Assembly (NCBI RefSeq): GCF_036242395.1
Contig: NZ_CP108458.1
Span: forward strand, 3,286,001 to 3,350,000
DNA length: 64,000 nucleotides
Direction of reading: 5' to 3'
Source of the DNA: Kitasatospora sp. NBC_01266
GTDB taxonomy: Bacteria > Actinomycetota > Actinomycetes > Streptomycetales > Streptomycetaceae
Under the pieces are notes generated by a model. That model did no database searches. It saw only the letters and a program-made list of their open reading frames with translations, and was not told the origin of the DNA. This document shows, in pieces, positions 34,147 to 44,360 of the stretch. Position numbers and translations under genes: made by a program. Each line of letters begins with the position of its first letter. Position 1 is the first letter of the stretch.

Positions 34147-34193
34147 CGACGTCCTTCTTCCGTCCGCTGAGAGCTGAGAGCTGGCCAGGCCGT

Positions 34194-34229
34194 CTTCAAC
34201 ACCTGTCGGACACTTCAACAGTTTGTTGA
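34194..34229. promoter_or_regulatory. Candidate operator upstream of malic enzyme
   Basis: Direct repeat CTTCAACA at 34194-34201 and 34213-34220 (19-base period), the second forming a perfect palindrome TCAACA-GTT-TGTTGA at 34215-34229. It lies 48-83 bases upstream of the malic enzyme ATG, where repressors or activators usually bind. Regulator unknown. Confidence 0.45.
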
Positions 34230-34496
34230 TGCTGCGCCTCGCGCATCCTAGGCCTCGATCGTCGCACCTACCAGGTGCTTGCCAGAAATATCGCCCGTTG
34301 ATTGCGGGGAACCGACAACAGATGATCCGGTGAACCTGACCAAGGACCGAAAAACCACCGCATGACCTTGCCTGGCGGGACCGATGGGTTACATTGGACG
34401 AGACACCGGCTCGATCCAAGCCCCCGGGCCCAACCTTAGTCGCTTCGAGCGACCACTTGCCGCGAGGCGAGCATGGCGGGTCGGTGTCACCAACGT
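34230..34496. other. Remainder of the malic enzyme upstream region
   Basis: Together with the operator candidate this makes about 350 gene-free bases between the malic enzyme start and the terminator of the HelD gene. Both flanking genes are on the minus strand. No further element is seen. Confidence 0.35.
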
Positions 34497-34537
34497 AACG
34501 ACTGTGGCCCCCACCTCCGGTGGGGGCCACAGTCGTT
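34497..34537 (-). terminator. Strong terminator after the HelD-type helicase
   Basis: 19-bp perfect inverted repeat (34497-34515 with 34519-34537), three-base loop, starting 9 bases after the helicase stop. Confidence 0.85.
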
Positions 34538-34546
34538 GACGGCCTC

Positions 34547-36895
34547 TCAGGGCCGCCGCAGCAGCGCCGGGACGCCCTCGCTGTCGGGCAGGTCGTCGGG
34601 CCCGGAGAGCACCGTCAGACGCTGGGTGGCACGGGTCAACGCGACGTAGAGGACCCGCAGCCCGGCCTCGGACTCGCCGGCGATGCCGGTCGGGTCGGCG
34701 ACCACCGTCGCGTCGTACTCCAGGCCCTTGGCCTCCAGGCTGCCCAGCGCCACCACGCGCGCGCCCAGGCCCTCGGTCCAACCGGCCGCCTCCGCCCGGC
34801 GATCCATCGGGACCACCACGGCCACCGTGCCGTCCACCTCACCCAGCAGGCGACGCAGTTCGGCGCGCGCGGCGGCACCGAAGGCGCCCTGCTCCGGCGC
34901 GGTGACCGCCGCGAAGCGCGGCTCGATGCCGGTGGAGCGCACCGCGCTGGGCGAGGGGGTGCCCGGCGCGGCCAGCGCCAGCACCTGCGCCGCGACCTCG
35001 GCGATCTCGGCGGGGTTGCGGTAGTTGACGGTCAACGTGTGGCGGCGGCGCGGCTTGCCGGCCAGCACCTCGTCGAGCGCCGCCTGGGCCTCCTCGGGGA
35101 AGGGCCAGGAACTCTGCGCCGGGTCGCCGACGATGGTCCAGGTGGCCGAACGGGAGCGGCGGCCGATCATCCGCCACTGCATCGGCGTCAGGTCCTGCGC
35201 CTCGTCGACGATCACGTGCGCGTACTCGGTGCGCTCCACCGGGACGTTCTCGCGCCGGCGGGAGCTGCGGTCGGCGAAGGTGGTCACCTCGTCGAGGCCG
35301 CTGAGCAGGTCCACCGCGTCCACCTCGCGCACCTTGGGCCGGGCCGGCTCGCCGAGCAGCAGCTGCAGCTCGTCGATCAGCGCCACGTCGTGCGCCGAGA
35401 GCGTCCCCCGGCCGCGCTCGTCCAGGTGGCGCCAGGAGGCGGCCAGCAGGCGGGCCTCCTCGGGACTGACCACCCGCCGGGCGACCCGGTTGGTGTGCCT
35501 GGCCTGCCGCAGCGTGGCCAGCACCTGACGCGGGCTCAGGGCCGGCCACCAGGCATCCAGGAAGTCGAGGAAGAGCGCCTCGTCCGAGACGTACTCGTCG
35601 AAGGACTCCTTCTCCTCCTGGCGCTGCTCACGGGAGAAGTGGTCGGTGGGCTTGGGCAGGTGCCTGGTGGCCACCACCCAGAGCGCGTCCAGCAGCAGCC
35701 GGCGGGCCCGGGGGCGCAGCAGGTTGAGCGGGGTGCCGCCGCTGCCGACCACGTTGCCGCGCACCGCGCGCAGCCGCCCGGCGTCCAGCCGCAGCACCTC
35801 GCCGCGCGCCACCACCTTCAGCTCGGTGGGCGCACCGAGCTCCAGCGCGGCCCGCGCGGTGCGGCGCAGCAGCTGCACCATCCGGGCCGAGCCCTTGATC
35901 CGCGCCGTCTCGGGGGTGTCGTAGCGCTCGGCCTCGATGCCGTCCACCAGGCTGCCGACCGCGCGGATCGCCACCTGGCCCTCCTCGCCGAGCGAGGGCA
36001 GCACGCCCTCGGTGTAGGAGACCAGCAGCGGGGTCGGGCTGACCACCAGGATCCCGCCCGCGTAGCGACGACGGTCCTGGTACAGCAGGAAGGCCGCCCG
36101 GTGCAGCGCGACGGCGGTCTTGCCGGTGCCGGGGCCGCCGGTGACCAGGGTGGCGCCGGCGGCGGGCGCCCGGATCACCTCGTCCTGCTCCTTCTGGATC
36201 GAGGAGACGATGTCGCGCATGGTGTGCTCGCGGGCGCGGCCGAGCGAGGCCATCAGCGCGCCGTCGCCGATCACGGCCAGCTCCCGGCCGTCCAGCACCG
36301 GGGTCAGGTCGGGGCGCAGCAGGTCGTCCTCGACGCCGATCACCTTGCGGCCCTTGGAGCGGATCACCCGGCGGCGCAGCACCCGGCCCGGCTCCAGCGG
36401 GGTGGACCGGTAGAAGGGGGCGGCGGCGGGCGCCCGCCAGTCGATCACCAGCGGGCCGTACTCGGCGTCCAGCACGCCGAGCCGGCCGATGTGCAGGGTC
36501 TGCGCGACGTTCTCGTCACCCGGATCGAGCGGGGTGAAGGAGGGGATGCCGTGCTCTTCGGGGGCGTCCGGCTGCTGCAGGTCGATCCGGCCGAACAGGA
36601 AGTCCTCGAACTCGCTGTTCAACCGGTGCAGGTGCGCGCCGGCCCGGTAGACCTGCGCGTCCCGTTCGGCGAGCGCGCCGGGCGTACCGATCTGGACCCG
36701 CTTCGCGGCGTCCTCCAGGACGTACTCGGCTTCCGCGAGCTTCTCCTCCAGACGCCGGTAGACGGTGTCGAGGTGCCGCTGTTCGCCCGCGATCTCACGC
36801 TCGCGCAGCCCCTCGGCCGTGGCCGTGGTGCTGTCCGCTGGTGCCGTGCCGGCCTCGGTGGTTGCGGCCGCGTGCTGCCTGCCGTGCGCGCCCAA
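34547..36895 (-). CDS. HelD-type RNA polymerase-associated helicase (UvrD/Rep superfamily 1)
   Basis: About 782 residues. The N-terminal coiled coil (REREIAGEQRHLDTVYRRLEEKLAEAE) and the HelD-specific block VIDWRAPAAAPFYRSTPLEPGRV set it apart from DNA-repair UvrD. SF1 motifs follow: TLVTGGPGTGKTAVALHRAAFLLY (Walker A), VIVDEAQDLTPMQW (Walker B), VGDPAQS, TVNYRNPAEIAEVA, GLEYDATVV, LYVALTRATQRLTVL. HelD pries stalled or drug-bound RNA polymerase from DNA using ATP; actinobacterial members can protect against rifamycins. Start assigned to TTG 36895, which follows AAGGGGA; longer starts would run into the tmRNA terminator. Confidence 0.9.
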   Translation of the reverse strand: MGAHGRQHAAATTEAGTAPADSTTATAEGLREREIAGEQRHLDTVYRRLEEKLAEAEYVLEDAAKRVQIGTPGALAERDAQVYRAGAHLHRLNSEFEDFLFGRIDLQQPDAPEEHGIPSFTPLDPGDENVAQTLHIGRLGVLDAEYGPLVIDWRAPAAAPFYRSTPLEPGRVLRRRVIRSKGRKVIGVEDDLLRPDLTPVLDGRELAVIGDGALMASLGRAREHTMRDIVSSIQKEQDEVIRAPAAGATLVTGGPGTGKTAVALHRAAFLLYQDRRRYAGGILVVSPTPLLVSYTEGVLPSLGEEGQVAIRAVGSLVDGIEAERYDTPETARIKGSARMVQLLRRTARAALELGAPTELKVVARGEVLRLDAGRLRAVRGNVVGSGGTPLNLLRPRARRLLLDALWVVATRHLPKPTDHFSREQRQEEKESFDEYVSDEALFLDFLDAWWPALSPRQVLATLRQARHTNRVARRVVSPEEARLLAASWRHLDERGRGTLSAHDVALIDELQLLLGEPARPKVREVDAVDLLSGLDEVTTFADRSSRRRENVPVERTEYAHVIVDEAQDLTPMQWRMIGRRSRSATWTIVGDPAQSSWPFPEEAQAALDEVLAGKPRRRHTLTVNYRNPAEIAEVAAQVLALAAPGTPSPSAVRSTGIEPRFAAVTAPEQGAFGAAARAELRRLLGEVDGTVAVVVPMDRRAEAAGWTEGLGARVVALGSLEAKGLEYDATVVADPTGIAGESEAGLRVLYVALTRATQRLTVLSGPDDLPDSEGVPALLRRP

Positions 36896-37077
36896 GGAGT
36901 CCCCTTGTCGTACTGCTGCTGGTGGGAGAAAGGTTGCCGCCCAAAGTCGGCGGACGGACGATCCTACTCCCGGAGTCGCCGCAGGGGCACTCAGGGGCGA
37001 AACACCCGCCCGGAAACACGCGCCGGCGAAACACCGGGACGGGAGGCGGGAGCGGAACGCCGGGCCGCAAACACGAA

Positions 37078-37105
37078 GGCCGCCCTCCGAGATCGGAAGG
37101 CGGCC
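37078..37105 (-). terminator. Terminator after tmRNA
   Basis: Inverted repeat GGCCGCCcTCCGA / CGGAaGGCGGCC with a three-base loop, 16 bases beyond the tmRNA 3' end. The single mismatch becomes a G-U pair in the minus-strand RNA. Confidence 0.7.
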
Positions 37106-37120
37106 CGCATGCACATGGGA

Positions 37121-37489
37121 TGGTGGAGATGCCGGGAATCGAACCCGGGTCCAGTGGAGTTGATTCAGGACTTCTCCGAGCGCAGTCCGCTGTGCTTTTC
37201 TCGGCCCTGGCAGTCACGCGGACAAGCCGCCAACAGGCCCAGCTGCTGTTTGATGTCCCGCCCACCCCCGCAGCCCGGGTGGACAGTTTAGTTCCCTAGA
37301 TTATGCCAGGGTCCGGGTCGGGAACTCCCCGGTCTGACACCCGGCTATCGCTGCTTAGGCAGCGAGAGCGAGGGAATCGCGCTTAACGTTGGCGATTATT
37401 TTTTTGCGACAGATGGTTAACGAGATCATTGCCGCGTTCCTCGGCTCGCTTCTCCTGTTTCGACGTCCCCTGTCGAAACCGATCATCCC
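37121..37489 (-). ncRNA. ssrA: tmRNA (10Sa RNA)
   Basis: 369 bases. The 5' end GGGGATG pairs with 3' CATCTCC followed by encoded ACCA, and the T arm (GGACCCGGGTTCGATTCCCGG region) is complete, giving the tRNA-like Ala acceptor half. The tag frame at 37358-37393, stop TAA at 37357-37355, reads ANVKRDSLALAA, ending in the expected LAA degron. The 12-residue tag is shorter than the Streptomyces-type tags ending ...QQAFALAA that I remember. It rescues stalled ribosomes with SmpB, encoded 1.6 kb upstream. A pseudoknot-rich middle is consistent. Confidence 0.95.
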
Positions 37490-37580
37490 CATGTTTTGTT
37501 GAGAAACAGCTCCGGTTGGGCGATGCCACCCGGTGATGCTTGGACCATGGTACGCGCCCTGCCAGGGGCGGTCCAGCTGA

Positions 37581-38951
37581 TTAGACCGCGGCGGGGGCGG
37601 CCGGCGGGGTGGTGTCGGGCGCGGTGGTGCCGGGCTGCCCGGTGTGGGCCGGGCCGGTGGGCTTGGGGAGCGGCTTGACCGGCCCGGTCCTGGTCTGGTG
37701 CAGCCCCGGGGTGCCGAGTTGCTGGGCCAGCCAGGGCAGCGCGTCGGCGAACGCGGTGGCGCCGAAGTGCCAGGTGTGCCGGCCCGGCTGGACCTCCAGC
37801 CGGCACGCGATGCCGTCCTGCCGGGCGGCGGCGTCCAGTTGCTTCGCGTGCGCGACCTGGGCGGTCTCCTGGTCGCCGCTCTCGAACCAGCCGGAGGTGC
37901 CGCGGAATTTGGCGTGCCCCGCGAGCACGGTCAGCGGGTCGTGCGCCGCCCAGGCCGCCGCGTCGCCGCCGTAGAGCGTGTCGATGGTCTGCTGCTTGTC
38001 GCCGGTGTTCGGCCCGAGGTCACCGGAAATGTCCTCGAAGTGCGTGAAGACCTGCGGGTGTTCGAGGGTCAGGTCGATCGCGCAGGTGCCGCCCATCGAC
38101 CAGCCCACCACACCCCACTTGTGCGGATCGGTGGTGGTGCCGAAAGTCTTCTCGATGTACGGCGGAATGTCCTTGACCAGGTGGTCCTCGGCATTCCCGT
38201 TCGGACCGTTCACGCATTCGGTGTCGACCTTGAAGCCGCCGGTCGCGTCCGCGAAGACCAGCACCGGCGCGTAACCGCCGTGCTGCGCGGCGTAGGCGTC
38301 GGCGGTCTGCACCGCGTCCCCGGCCCGCACCCAGTTGTCGGGGACCGCGTACTCCCCGCCGATCATCTCCAGCACCGGCAACTTGGGCCGGGTCTTGCTG
38401 CGGAACCAGGCCGGCGGCAGGTAGACCAGCTCCTCGCGGTGCGCGAAGCCGCTGGCGGTGTCGGGTATGTCCACCTCGACGATCCGGCCGGTGCTGGTCC
38501 TGCCGGTCAGCGAGCCGAGTTGGTCCAGCGTGACCTGCTGCGGCAGCGGGGCGCCGGTCAGCTCGCCGATCGCGTCGTCCACGGTCGGGAAGTAACCGGT
38601 GGACGCGTTGAGCACGTTGGCGCCGGCCAGCAGGGCCAGCACCGCGGCCAGCGGCGCCAGCGAGCGCCGCCACCAGCGCGCCGAGCCCCAGCCGGCCACC
38701 AGCACCGCCAGGGCCAGGATCGCCGCGCCCAGCCAGAGCCAGAGCGCGAACGGCAGCGGGTCGGTGATCCCTGCGACGGTGACCGCGAGCAGCCCGGCCA
38801 GCGCGGTCAGCACGACGGCGGCGCCGAGTGCGATCGGCGCCCTGCGCAGCCGCCAGCGACGGTCCCGCCAACCGGCCGCGACCAGCAGCGCGGCACCGGC
38901 CGCGAGCTGGACGGTCCACGGGAACCAGCCGTCCAACAGGGAGAAGTTCAT
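37581..38951 (-). CDS. Membrane-anchored alpha/beta esterase (antigen-85/esterase D-like)
   Basis: 456 residues. Four hydrophobic helices in the first about 115 residues (ALLVAAGW, ALGAAVVLTALAGLLAVTV, ALWLWLGAAILALAVLVAGW, LAPLAAVLALLAGANVL) are followed by an extracytoplasmic esterase domain: EYAVPDNWVRAG, nucleophile Ser in GVVGWSMGGTCAIDL, acidic residue in WFESGDQE, and His in GRHTWHFGA. The Pro/Thr-rich C-terminus is low complexity. The fold resembles mycolyltransferase-type esterases, but Streptomyces lack mycolic acids, so its substrate is open. It lies between tmRNA and SmpB. Confidence 0.85.
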   Translation of the reverse strand: MNFSLLDGWFPWTVQLAAGAALLVAAGWRDRRWRLRRAPIALGAAVVLTALAGLLAVTVAGITDPLPFALWLWLGAAILALAVLVAGWGSARWWRRSLAPLAAVLALLAGANVLNASTGYFPTVDDAIGELTGAPLPQQVTLDQLGSLTGRTSTGRIVEVDIPDTASGFAHREELVYLPPAWFRSKTRPKLPVLEMIGGEYAVPDNWVRAGDAVQTADAYAAQHGGYAPVLVFADATGGFKVDTECVNGPNGNAEDHLVKDIPPYIEKTFGTTTDPHKWGVVGWSMGGTCAIDLTLEHPQVFTHFEDISGDLGPNTGDKQQTIDTLYGGDAAAWAAHDPLTVLAGHAKFRGTSGWFESGDQETAQVAHAKQLDAAARQDGIACRLEVQPGRHTWHFGATAFADALPWLAQQLGTPGLHQTRTGPVKPLPKPTGPAHTGQPGTTAPDTTPPAAPAAV

Positions 38952-39041
38952 CCTCGGATGGTACTGACCGAACCTTGGTCAACAGGCCGCTGACCAGGCA
39001 GACCACCTGGTCAGGACCAACCCGCTACAGGAACGGCACAA

Positions 39042-39530
39042 TCAGCCGGCCCGGCGGCGGGCGGCGGCGACCGCGCGGGCGGTCTCCCGGGTGTCCTGCT
39101 TCTCGCGCAGGGTCTGCCGCTTGTCATAGAGCTTCTTGCCGACCGCCAGCGCGAGCTCGAGCTTGACCCGGCCGTCCTTGAAGTACAGGGAGAGCGGCAC
39201 CAGGGTGTGCCCGGTCTCCTTGCTCTTCGACTCCAGCTTGCGGATCTCCATCTTGTGCAGCAGCAGCTTGCGCTTGCGCCGCGCCGAGTGGTTGGTCCAC
39301 GTCCCCTGGGTGTACTCGGGGATGAAGACGTTGTCGATCCACACCTCACCGGCCTGGGTGTAGGCGTAGCCGTCGACCAGGTTGGCCCGGCCCTCGCGCA
39401 GCGACTTGACCTCGGTGCCGGTCAGCACCATCCCGCACTCGTAGGTGTCGAGGATCGTGTACTCGTGTCGCGCCTTCTTGTTCTGCGCGATCAGCTTCTG
39501 TCCCTTTTCCTTTGCCATAGCACCGGACAT
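39042..39530 (-). CDS. smpB: SsrA-binding protein
   Basis: 162 residues. OB-fold protein that binds the tmRNA tRNA-like domain and brings it to stalled ribosomes. Family blocks: [102 protein letters not shown] and a basic tail ([10 protein letters not shown]). The ATG at 39530 has GAGGTG 5 nt upstream; a second ATG at 39518 (MAKEKGQK) would also fit. Probably in an operon with S41 protease and ftsEX, which precede it on the same strand. Confidence 0.96.
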   Translation of the reverse strand: MSGAMAKEKGQKLIAQNKKARHEYTILDTYECGMVLTGTEVKSLREGRANLVDGYAYTQAGEVWIDNVFIPEYTQGTWTNHSARRKRKLLLHKMEIRKLESKSKETGHTLVPLSLYFKDGRVKLELALAVGKKLYDKRQTLREKQDTRETARAVAAARRRAG

Positions 39531-39563
39531 TCTCGCACCTCGGTGGCCCGCCCGGCAGCCGCT

Positions 39564-40724
39564 TTACGGCTTGGCGCCGGCACTGCCCAGCCCGCTGAGC
39601 ACCCGCAGGGCCAACGCGTCGGCGGCGGCCGGGTCGGTGACCGGCACGTCGGGGAGCAGGCCGGTGCCGTCCGGGGAGCGTCCGGCGGGGGTGAACCAGC
39701 GGCCCACGGTGAGTTCCAGGACCGATCCGTCGGCGAGCCGGCTGGGCTGCTGGACGGTGCCCTTGCCGAAGGTCCGGCTGCCCACCAGCACCGCCCGGCA
39801 GCGGTCCTGCAGCGCGCCGGCCAGCAGTTCGGCGGCGCTCATCGTGCCGCCGTCCACCAGCACCACCAGCGGGGTGCGCGGATCGCCGCCGGACGCCGCG
39901 GCCAACTGCCGTACCTGGCCGCCGACCTGGTAGGAGGCGACCGGGCCGCCGTCCAGGAAGGCGGAGGCGGTGGCGACCGCCTCCGCCACCAGGCCACCGG
40001 AGTTGCCGCGCAGGTCGAGCACCATCCCGCGCTCGGGCGCGCCCCGCACCGCCGCGGCGATCCGGGCGCCGACGCCGGTGGTGAAGGCCCGTGCGGTGAT
40101 CCACAGCACCCCGGGCGCCGGGTGGTCCACGGCGACGTCCTGGGCGGCGAGCACGGTCCGACGCAGCGTCACCTCACGTGCGGCACCGCCGCCGCGCCGC
40201 AGCGTCAGCCGCACCGGTGAGCCGGGACCGGCCGACCGCCCACCGGCGTCCCGTTGATCGGAGTGGCCGCGCAACCGGGCCACCACCTCGGTCACCGGCA
40301 GCCGGTCCACCGGCGCGTCGTCCACCGCGAGCAGCCGGTCGCCGACCGCGATCCCGGCCGCGGCGGCCGGCGAGCCCGGGGGCAGCGCGCTGACCAGCGT
40401 CGAGCCGTCGTCGGCCCGGTACACGAAGACGCCGACCCCGAGGTACTCGCCGTCCAGCCCCTGGGTGAACTCGGCGTACTCCTGCGGGCTGTAGTACGCG
40501 GCCCAGCGGTCGCCGCCATCCGCCACCAGCCGCTCGGCCTGCAGCGGGGAGAGTCCCGCGACCTCGGGTGCCGGGCCTGCGGCGTCCACCGAGGCGGCCC
40601 GGCGCGGCGGCGCGCCGGGCACGGTGCCGCCCCAGGCGCCCAGCACCGCGCCGCCGAGCAGCACCGTGCCGAACACCAGGCCGAGGGTGGCACCATGGCG
40701 CGCCTGCCGTGCGGCTGCGGTCAT
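39564..40724 (-). CDS. S41 C-terminal processing peptidase
   Basis: About 386 residues: N-terminal signal anchor (GATLGLVFGTVLLGGAVLGAWGG), a PDZ domain (about 90-165, GEYLGVGVFVYRADDGSTLVSALPPGSPAAAAGIAVGDRLLAVDDAPV), and the protease core with catalytic Ser in GGTMSAAELLAGAL and Lys in RTFGKGTVQQ. Ctp proteases trim or degrade envelope proteins; those beside ftsEX often act on peptidoglycan hydrolases. Start placed at ATG 40724 for signal-peptide geometry; a GTG at 40781 gives 19 more residues. Confidence 0.9.
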   Translation of the reverse strand: MTAAARQARHGATLGLVFGTVLLGGAVLGAWGGTVPGAPPRRAASVDAAGPAPEVAGLSPLQAERLVADGGDRWAAYYSPQEYAEFTQGLDGEYLGVGVFVYRADDGSTLVSALPPGSPAAAAGIAVGDRLLAVDDAPVDRLPVTEVVARLRGHSDQRDAGGRSAGPGSPVRLTLRRGGGAAREVTLRRTVLAAQDVAVDHPAPGVLWITARAFTTGVGARIAAAVRGAPERGMVLDLRGNSGGLVAEAVATASAFLDGGPVASYQVGGQVRQLAAASGGDPRTPLVVLVDGGTMSAAELLAGALQDRCRAVLVGSRTFGKGTVQQPSRLADGSVLELTVGRWFTPAGRSPDGTGLLPDVPVTDPAAADALALRVLSGLGSAGAKP

Positions 40725-40802
40725 GGGACGGGAGTGTAGGCGCCCGGTGCGCCGCGTGTTCGCGGAACGGCGCAGGCTCACCGGGCGTGACGCGGACCCG
40801 CC

Positions 40803-41714
40803 CTACACCTTCAGGTACTTGCGCAGTGTCAGGAAGGCCGCCACCGCCGCCATCGCCATACCGGCCACGATCAGCAGCGGGATCACCTGCAGCACCGAGG
40901 AGAGCCCGATGAACTGGATGAACTGCACCTTCTTGGCCAGCCAGTGCTGCACGCCGTAGTTGCCGAGCAGCAGCAGGCCGGAGGCCAGCACCGCGCCCAG
41001 CAGGGCGGCGAAGGCCGCCTCCGCGATGAACGGCATCTGCACATAGAAGTTGGAGGCACCGACCAGCCTCATGATCCCGGTCTCCCGCCTTCGGCTGAAC
41101 GCCGAGACGCGGACCGTGTTGACGATCAGCAGCAGCGCCACCGAGAGCATCAGCACCATGATCACGAAGGCCGCCGTCTGCAGGCCGTTGAGCAACCCGA
41201 AGAGGTTGTCCAGGATCTGCCGCTCGTCCTCCACCGAACGCACCCCTGGATGCCCGGCGAAGGCGCTCTGGATCACGTCGTAACGGGTCGGATCGCTCAG
41301 CTTCACCCGCCAGGAGGACGGGATGGCGTCGGCACCGAGGACGGAGACCAGGGCGTTGTCCGGGTTCATGTCCTTCCAGTGCTTGTAGGCCTCCGCCTGG
41401 CTCTCGAAGGTGGAGCTCTCCACCAGCGGCTGCATCTTGTCCAGGCCGGCCTTGACATCGTCGATCTGGTCCTGGGTGGCCGCACCGTTCGCACACTGCG
41501 GGGCGGTCTTGGCGTCCGCCTTGGTGCAGAAGTAGATGCTGACCTCGACCTTGTCGTACCAGTACCCCTTCATCGAGTTGACCTGGTCACGGACCAGCAG
41601 ACTGGCCCCGGCCAGGGCGAGCGAGAGCGCGACGCTGACCACGACCGCGATGGTCATGGTCAGGTTGCGGCGGAGACCCACACCGATCTCCGACAGGATG
41701 AACTGGGCGCGCAT
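40803..41714 (-). CDS. ftsX: Cell division ABC transporter permease FtsX
   Basis: 303 residues. N-terminal TM (about 21-42), a large extracellular loop (about 45-165) with paired Cys (IYFCTKADAKTAPQCANG), then three TMs in the FtsX core (about 178-300, including SRRRETGIMRLVGASNFYVQMPFIAEA). With FtsE it transmits ATP-driven motion to extracellular peptidoglycan hydrolases, coordinated with division and sporulation. 60 bases after ftsE; the S41 protease follows. Confidence 0.96.
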   Translation of the reverse strand: MRAQFILSEIGVGLRRNLTMTIAVVVSVALSLALAGASLLVRDQVNSMKGYWYDKVEVSIYFCTKADAKTAPQCANGAATQDQIDDVKAGLDKMQPLVESSTFESQAEAYKHWKDMNPDNALVSVLGADAIPSSWRVKLSDPTRYDVIQSAFAGHPGVRSVEDERQILDNLFGLLNGLQTAAFVIMVLMLSVALLLIVNTVRVSAFSRRRETGIMRLVGASNFYVQMPFIAEAAFAALLGAVLASGLLLLGNYGVQHWLAKKVQFIQFIGLSSVLQVIPLLIVAGMAMAAVAAFLTLRKYLKV

Positions 41715-41774
41715 GAGCTTCTTCTACTCCAAGATCAAGGCTGGTGGACCGGAGGCGGCGACGCGGAGGCCGGG

Positions 41775-42464
41775 CTAGTGCTGGTACCCGTAGACACCGC
41801 GGGCCTGGTCACGGACCAGCAGCCCCTTGTCGAGTTCGATCACGCGCTTGCGCATCTGGTCGACGATGGCCTGGTCGTGGGTGGCCATCAGCACCGTGGT
41901 CCCGGTGCGGTTGATCCGGTCCAGCAGCTTCATGATGCCGACCGAGTTCTGCGGGTCCAGGTTTCCGGTCGGCTCGTCCGCGATCAGCAGCATCGGGCGG
42001 TTGACGAAGGCCCGGGCGATCGCGACGCGCTGCTGCTCACCACCGGAGAGCTCACCGGGCATCCGGTCCTCCTTGCCGCCGAGGCCGACCAGGTCGAGCA
42101 CCTCGGGCACCACCTTGTTGATGGCGCTCTTCGGCTTGCCGATGACCTCCAGCGCGAACGCCACGTTCTGCGCCACGGTCTTGTTCGGCAGCAGGCGGAA
42201 GTCCTGGAAGACCGTGCCCAGTTGACGCCGCATGTGCGGCACCTTCCAGTTGGACAGCTTGCCCAGGTCCTTGCCGAGCACGTGCACCTCGCCGGTGCTG
42301 GGGCGCTCCTCGCGCAGGCACAGCCGCAGGAAGGTGGACTTGCCCGAGCCGGAGGAACCGACCAGGAAGACGAACTCGCCCTTCTCGATCTCCAGCGAGA
42401 CCTCCGACAGGGCGGGGCGGTTCTGCTTGGGATAGGTCTTGGAAACGTTGTCGAATCTGATCAC
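41775..42464 (-). CDS. ftsE: Cell division ATP-binding protein FtsE
   Basis: 229 residues, ABC ATPase with Walker [10 protein letters not shown], signature [14 protein letters not shown], Walker [14 protein letters not shown] and H-loop MATHDQAIV. It opens [31 protein letters not shown] as typical for FtsE. Head of the operon ftsE - ftsX - S41 protease - smpB. Confidence 0.97.
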   Translation of the reverse strand: MIRFDNVSKTYPKQNRPALSEVSLEIEKGEFVFLVGSSGSGKSTFLRLCLREERPSTGEVHVLGKDLGKLSNWKVPHMRRQLGTVFQDFRLLPNKTVAQNVAFALEVIGKPKSAINKVVPEVLDLVGLGGKEDRMPGELSGGEQQRVAIARAFVNRPMLLIADEPTGNLDPQNSVGIMKLLDRINRTGTTVLMATHDQAIVDQMRKRVIELDKGLLVRDQARGVYGYQH

Positions 42465-42967
42465 GGCTGCATCACGGAGGCCATCCTAGGCGGAACAGCT
42501 GACGGTTCGAACAACTGCCGTGACCCGATCGTTACTTCAGGCCGAGGCTGGACGTCGGTCGCGCTGCTCCTGGGGCGGGACCCACCCCGCGATCCGGTCG
42601 GGGAGGGGTGGCGGGAGCGACCCTGGCCACTCCCCCGGCTTGGGACCATACGCGACCCGCCTACCGCCGCGCAGGGCGGTCCGTCGAATGAATCTGACGG
42701 GTTGTCCGCACTTGGGAGAAATGCCCGGAAAATTGCGAGCCATTTCACAGCCGCTTCCGGGGTTCGTGCGCCGGATGTCCTTGATGTGATGATTGGCCGG
42801 GTGGTGACCGTCCGGGGTTTCCCCGCCCAGGCGCCGGAAGCCGTGGAACCTGGCAGAGTAGAGACCAACCGCAGTGCCGCGGTCCGCTCCGATCCCCCGC
42901 CCGGGGCAGATACGGGAACCATTCGAGGGCCCGATGCGTTGGCTGTAGCAGGCAAGGAGGAGATCGC
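42465..42967. other. Divergent intergenic region between ftsE and the 64-residue gene
   Basis: About 500 bases without a convincing gene. It must contain the ftsE operon promoter (minus strand) and the promoter of the small plus-strand gene. A moderately A/T-rich segment lies near 42715-42755. No promoter pair is clear enough to mark. Confidence 0.35.
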
Positions 42968-43162
42968 ATGACGTGCGACCATCTGGTGTGCGCCAACTGC
43001 GCCGGCCGCGTGAGCGAGGGCCGCTGCCCGGTCTGCCGCGCCGAGCGCGCCCGGCTGCAACAGCAGCAGGGTCCGCTTGCCACGCTCTCTCCGGCCACGC
43101 TGCTCGCGCTGCTGGCCGCCCTGCTGGCGGTGGCAGTGATCTGCCGGCAGGCGCTGGCGTAG
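42968..43162 (+). CDS. 64-residue Zn-ribbon plus single-TM protein
   Basis: The N-terminal half has four Cys and one His arranged as a small zinc ribbon (TCDHLVCANCAGRVSEGRCPVCRAER), followed by a Gln-rich hinge (QQQQ) and one membrane helix (about 41-58, LLALLAALLAVAVICR). An excellent AAGGAGGAG site precedes the ATG. Topology suggests a membrane-tethered cytoplasmic metal-binding module. No function is known to me. It is divergent from ftsE and converges on prfB. Confidence 0.82.
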   Translation: MTCDHLVCANCAGRVSEGRCPVCRAERARLQQQQGPLATLSPATLLALLAALLAVAVICRQALA

Positions 43163-43175
43163 ATTCGCCCGACAG

Positions 43176-43218
43176 AACGCCGAGGGGCCCCGGACGGTGT
43201 CCGGGGCCCCTCGGCGTT
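43176..43218. terminator. Bidirectional terminator
   Basis: Perfect 20-bp inverted repeat (43176-43195 with 43199-43218, three-base loop) between the convergent 64-residue gene and prfB. Confidence 0.88.
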
Positions 43219-43247
43219 GTCGCGTGATCGCCGGATCGGCGTCCGGA

Positions 43248-44351
<1,104 letters not shown>

Positions 44352-44360
44352 GCCACCAGC

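Noticed and set aside
36896..37114. N-terminal extension of the HelD gene to ATG 37114
   Set aside because: It would cover the tmRNA terminator, and the residues do not resemble HelD. TTG 36895 with AAGGGGA is better.
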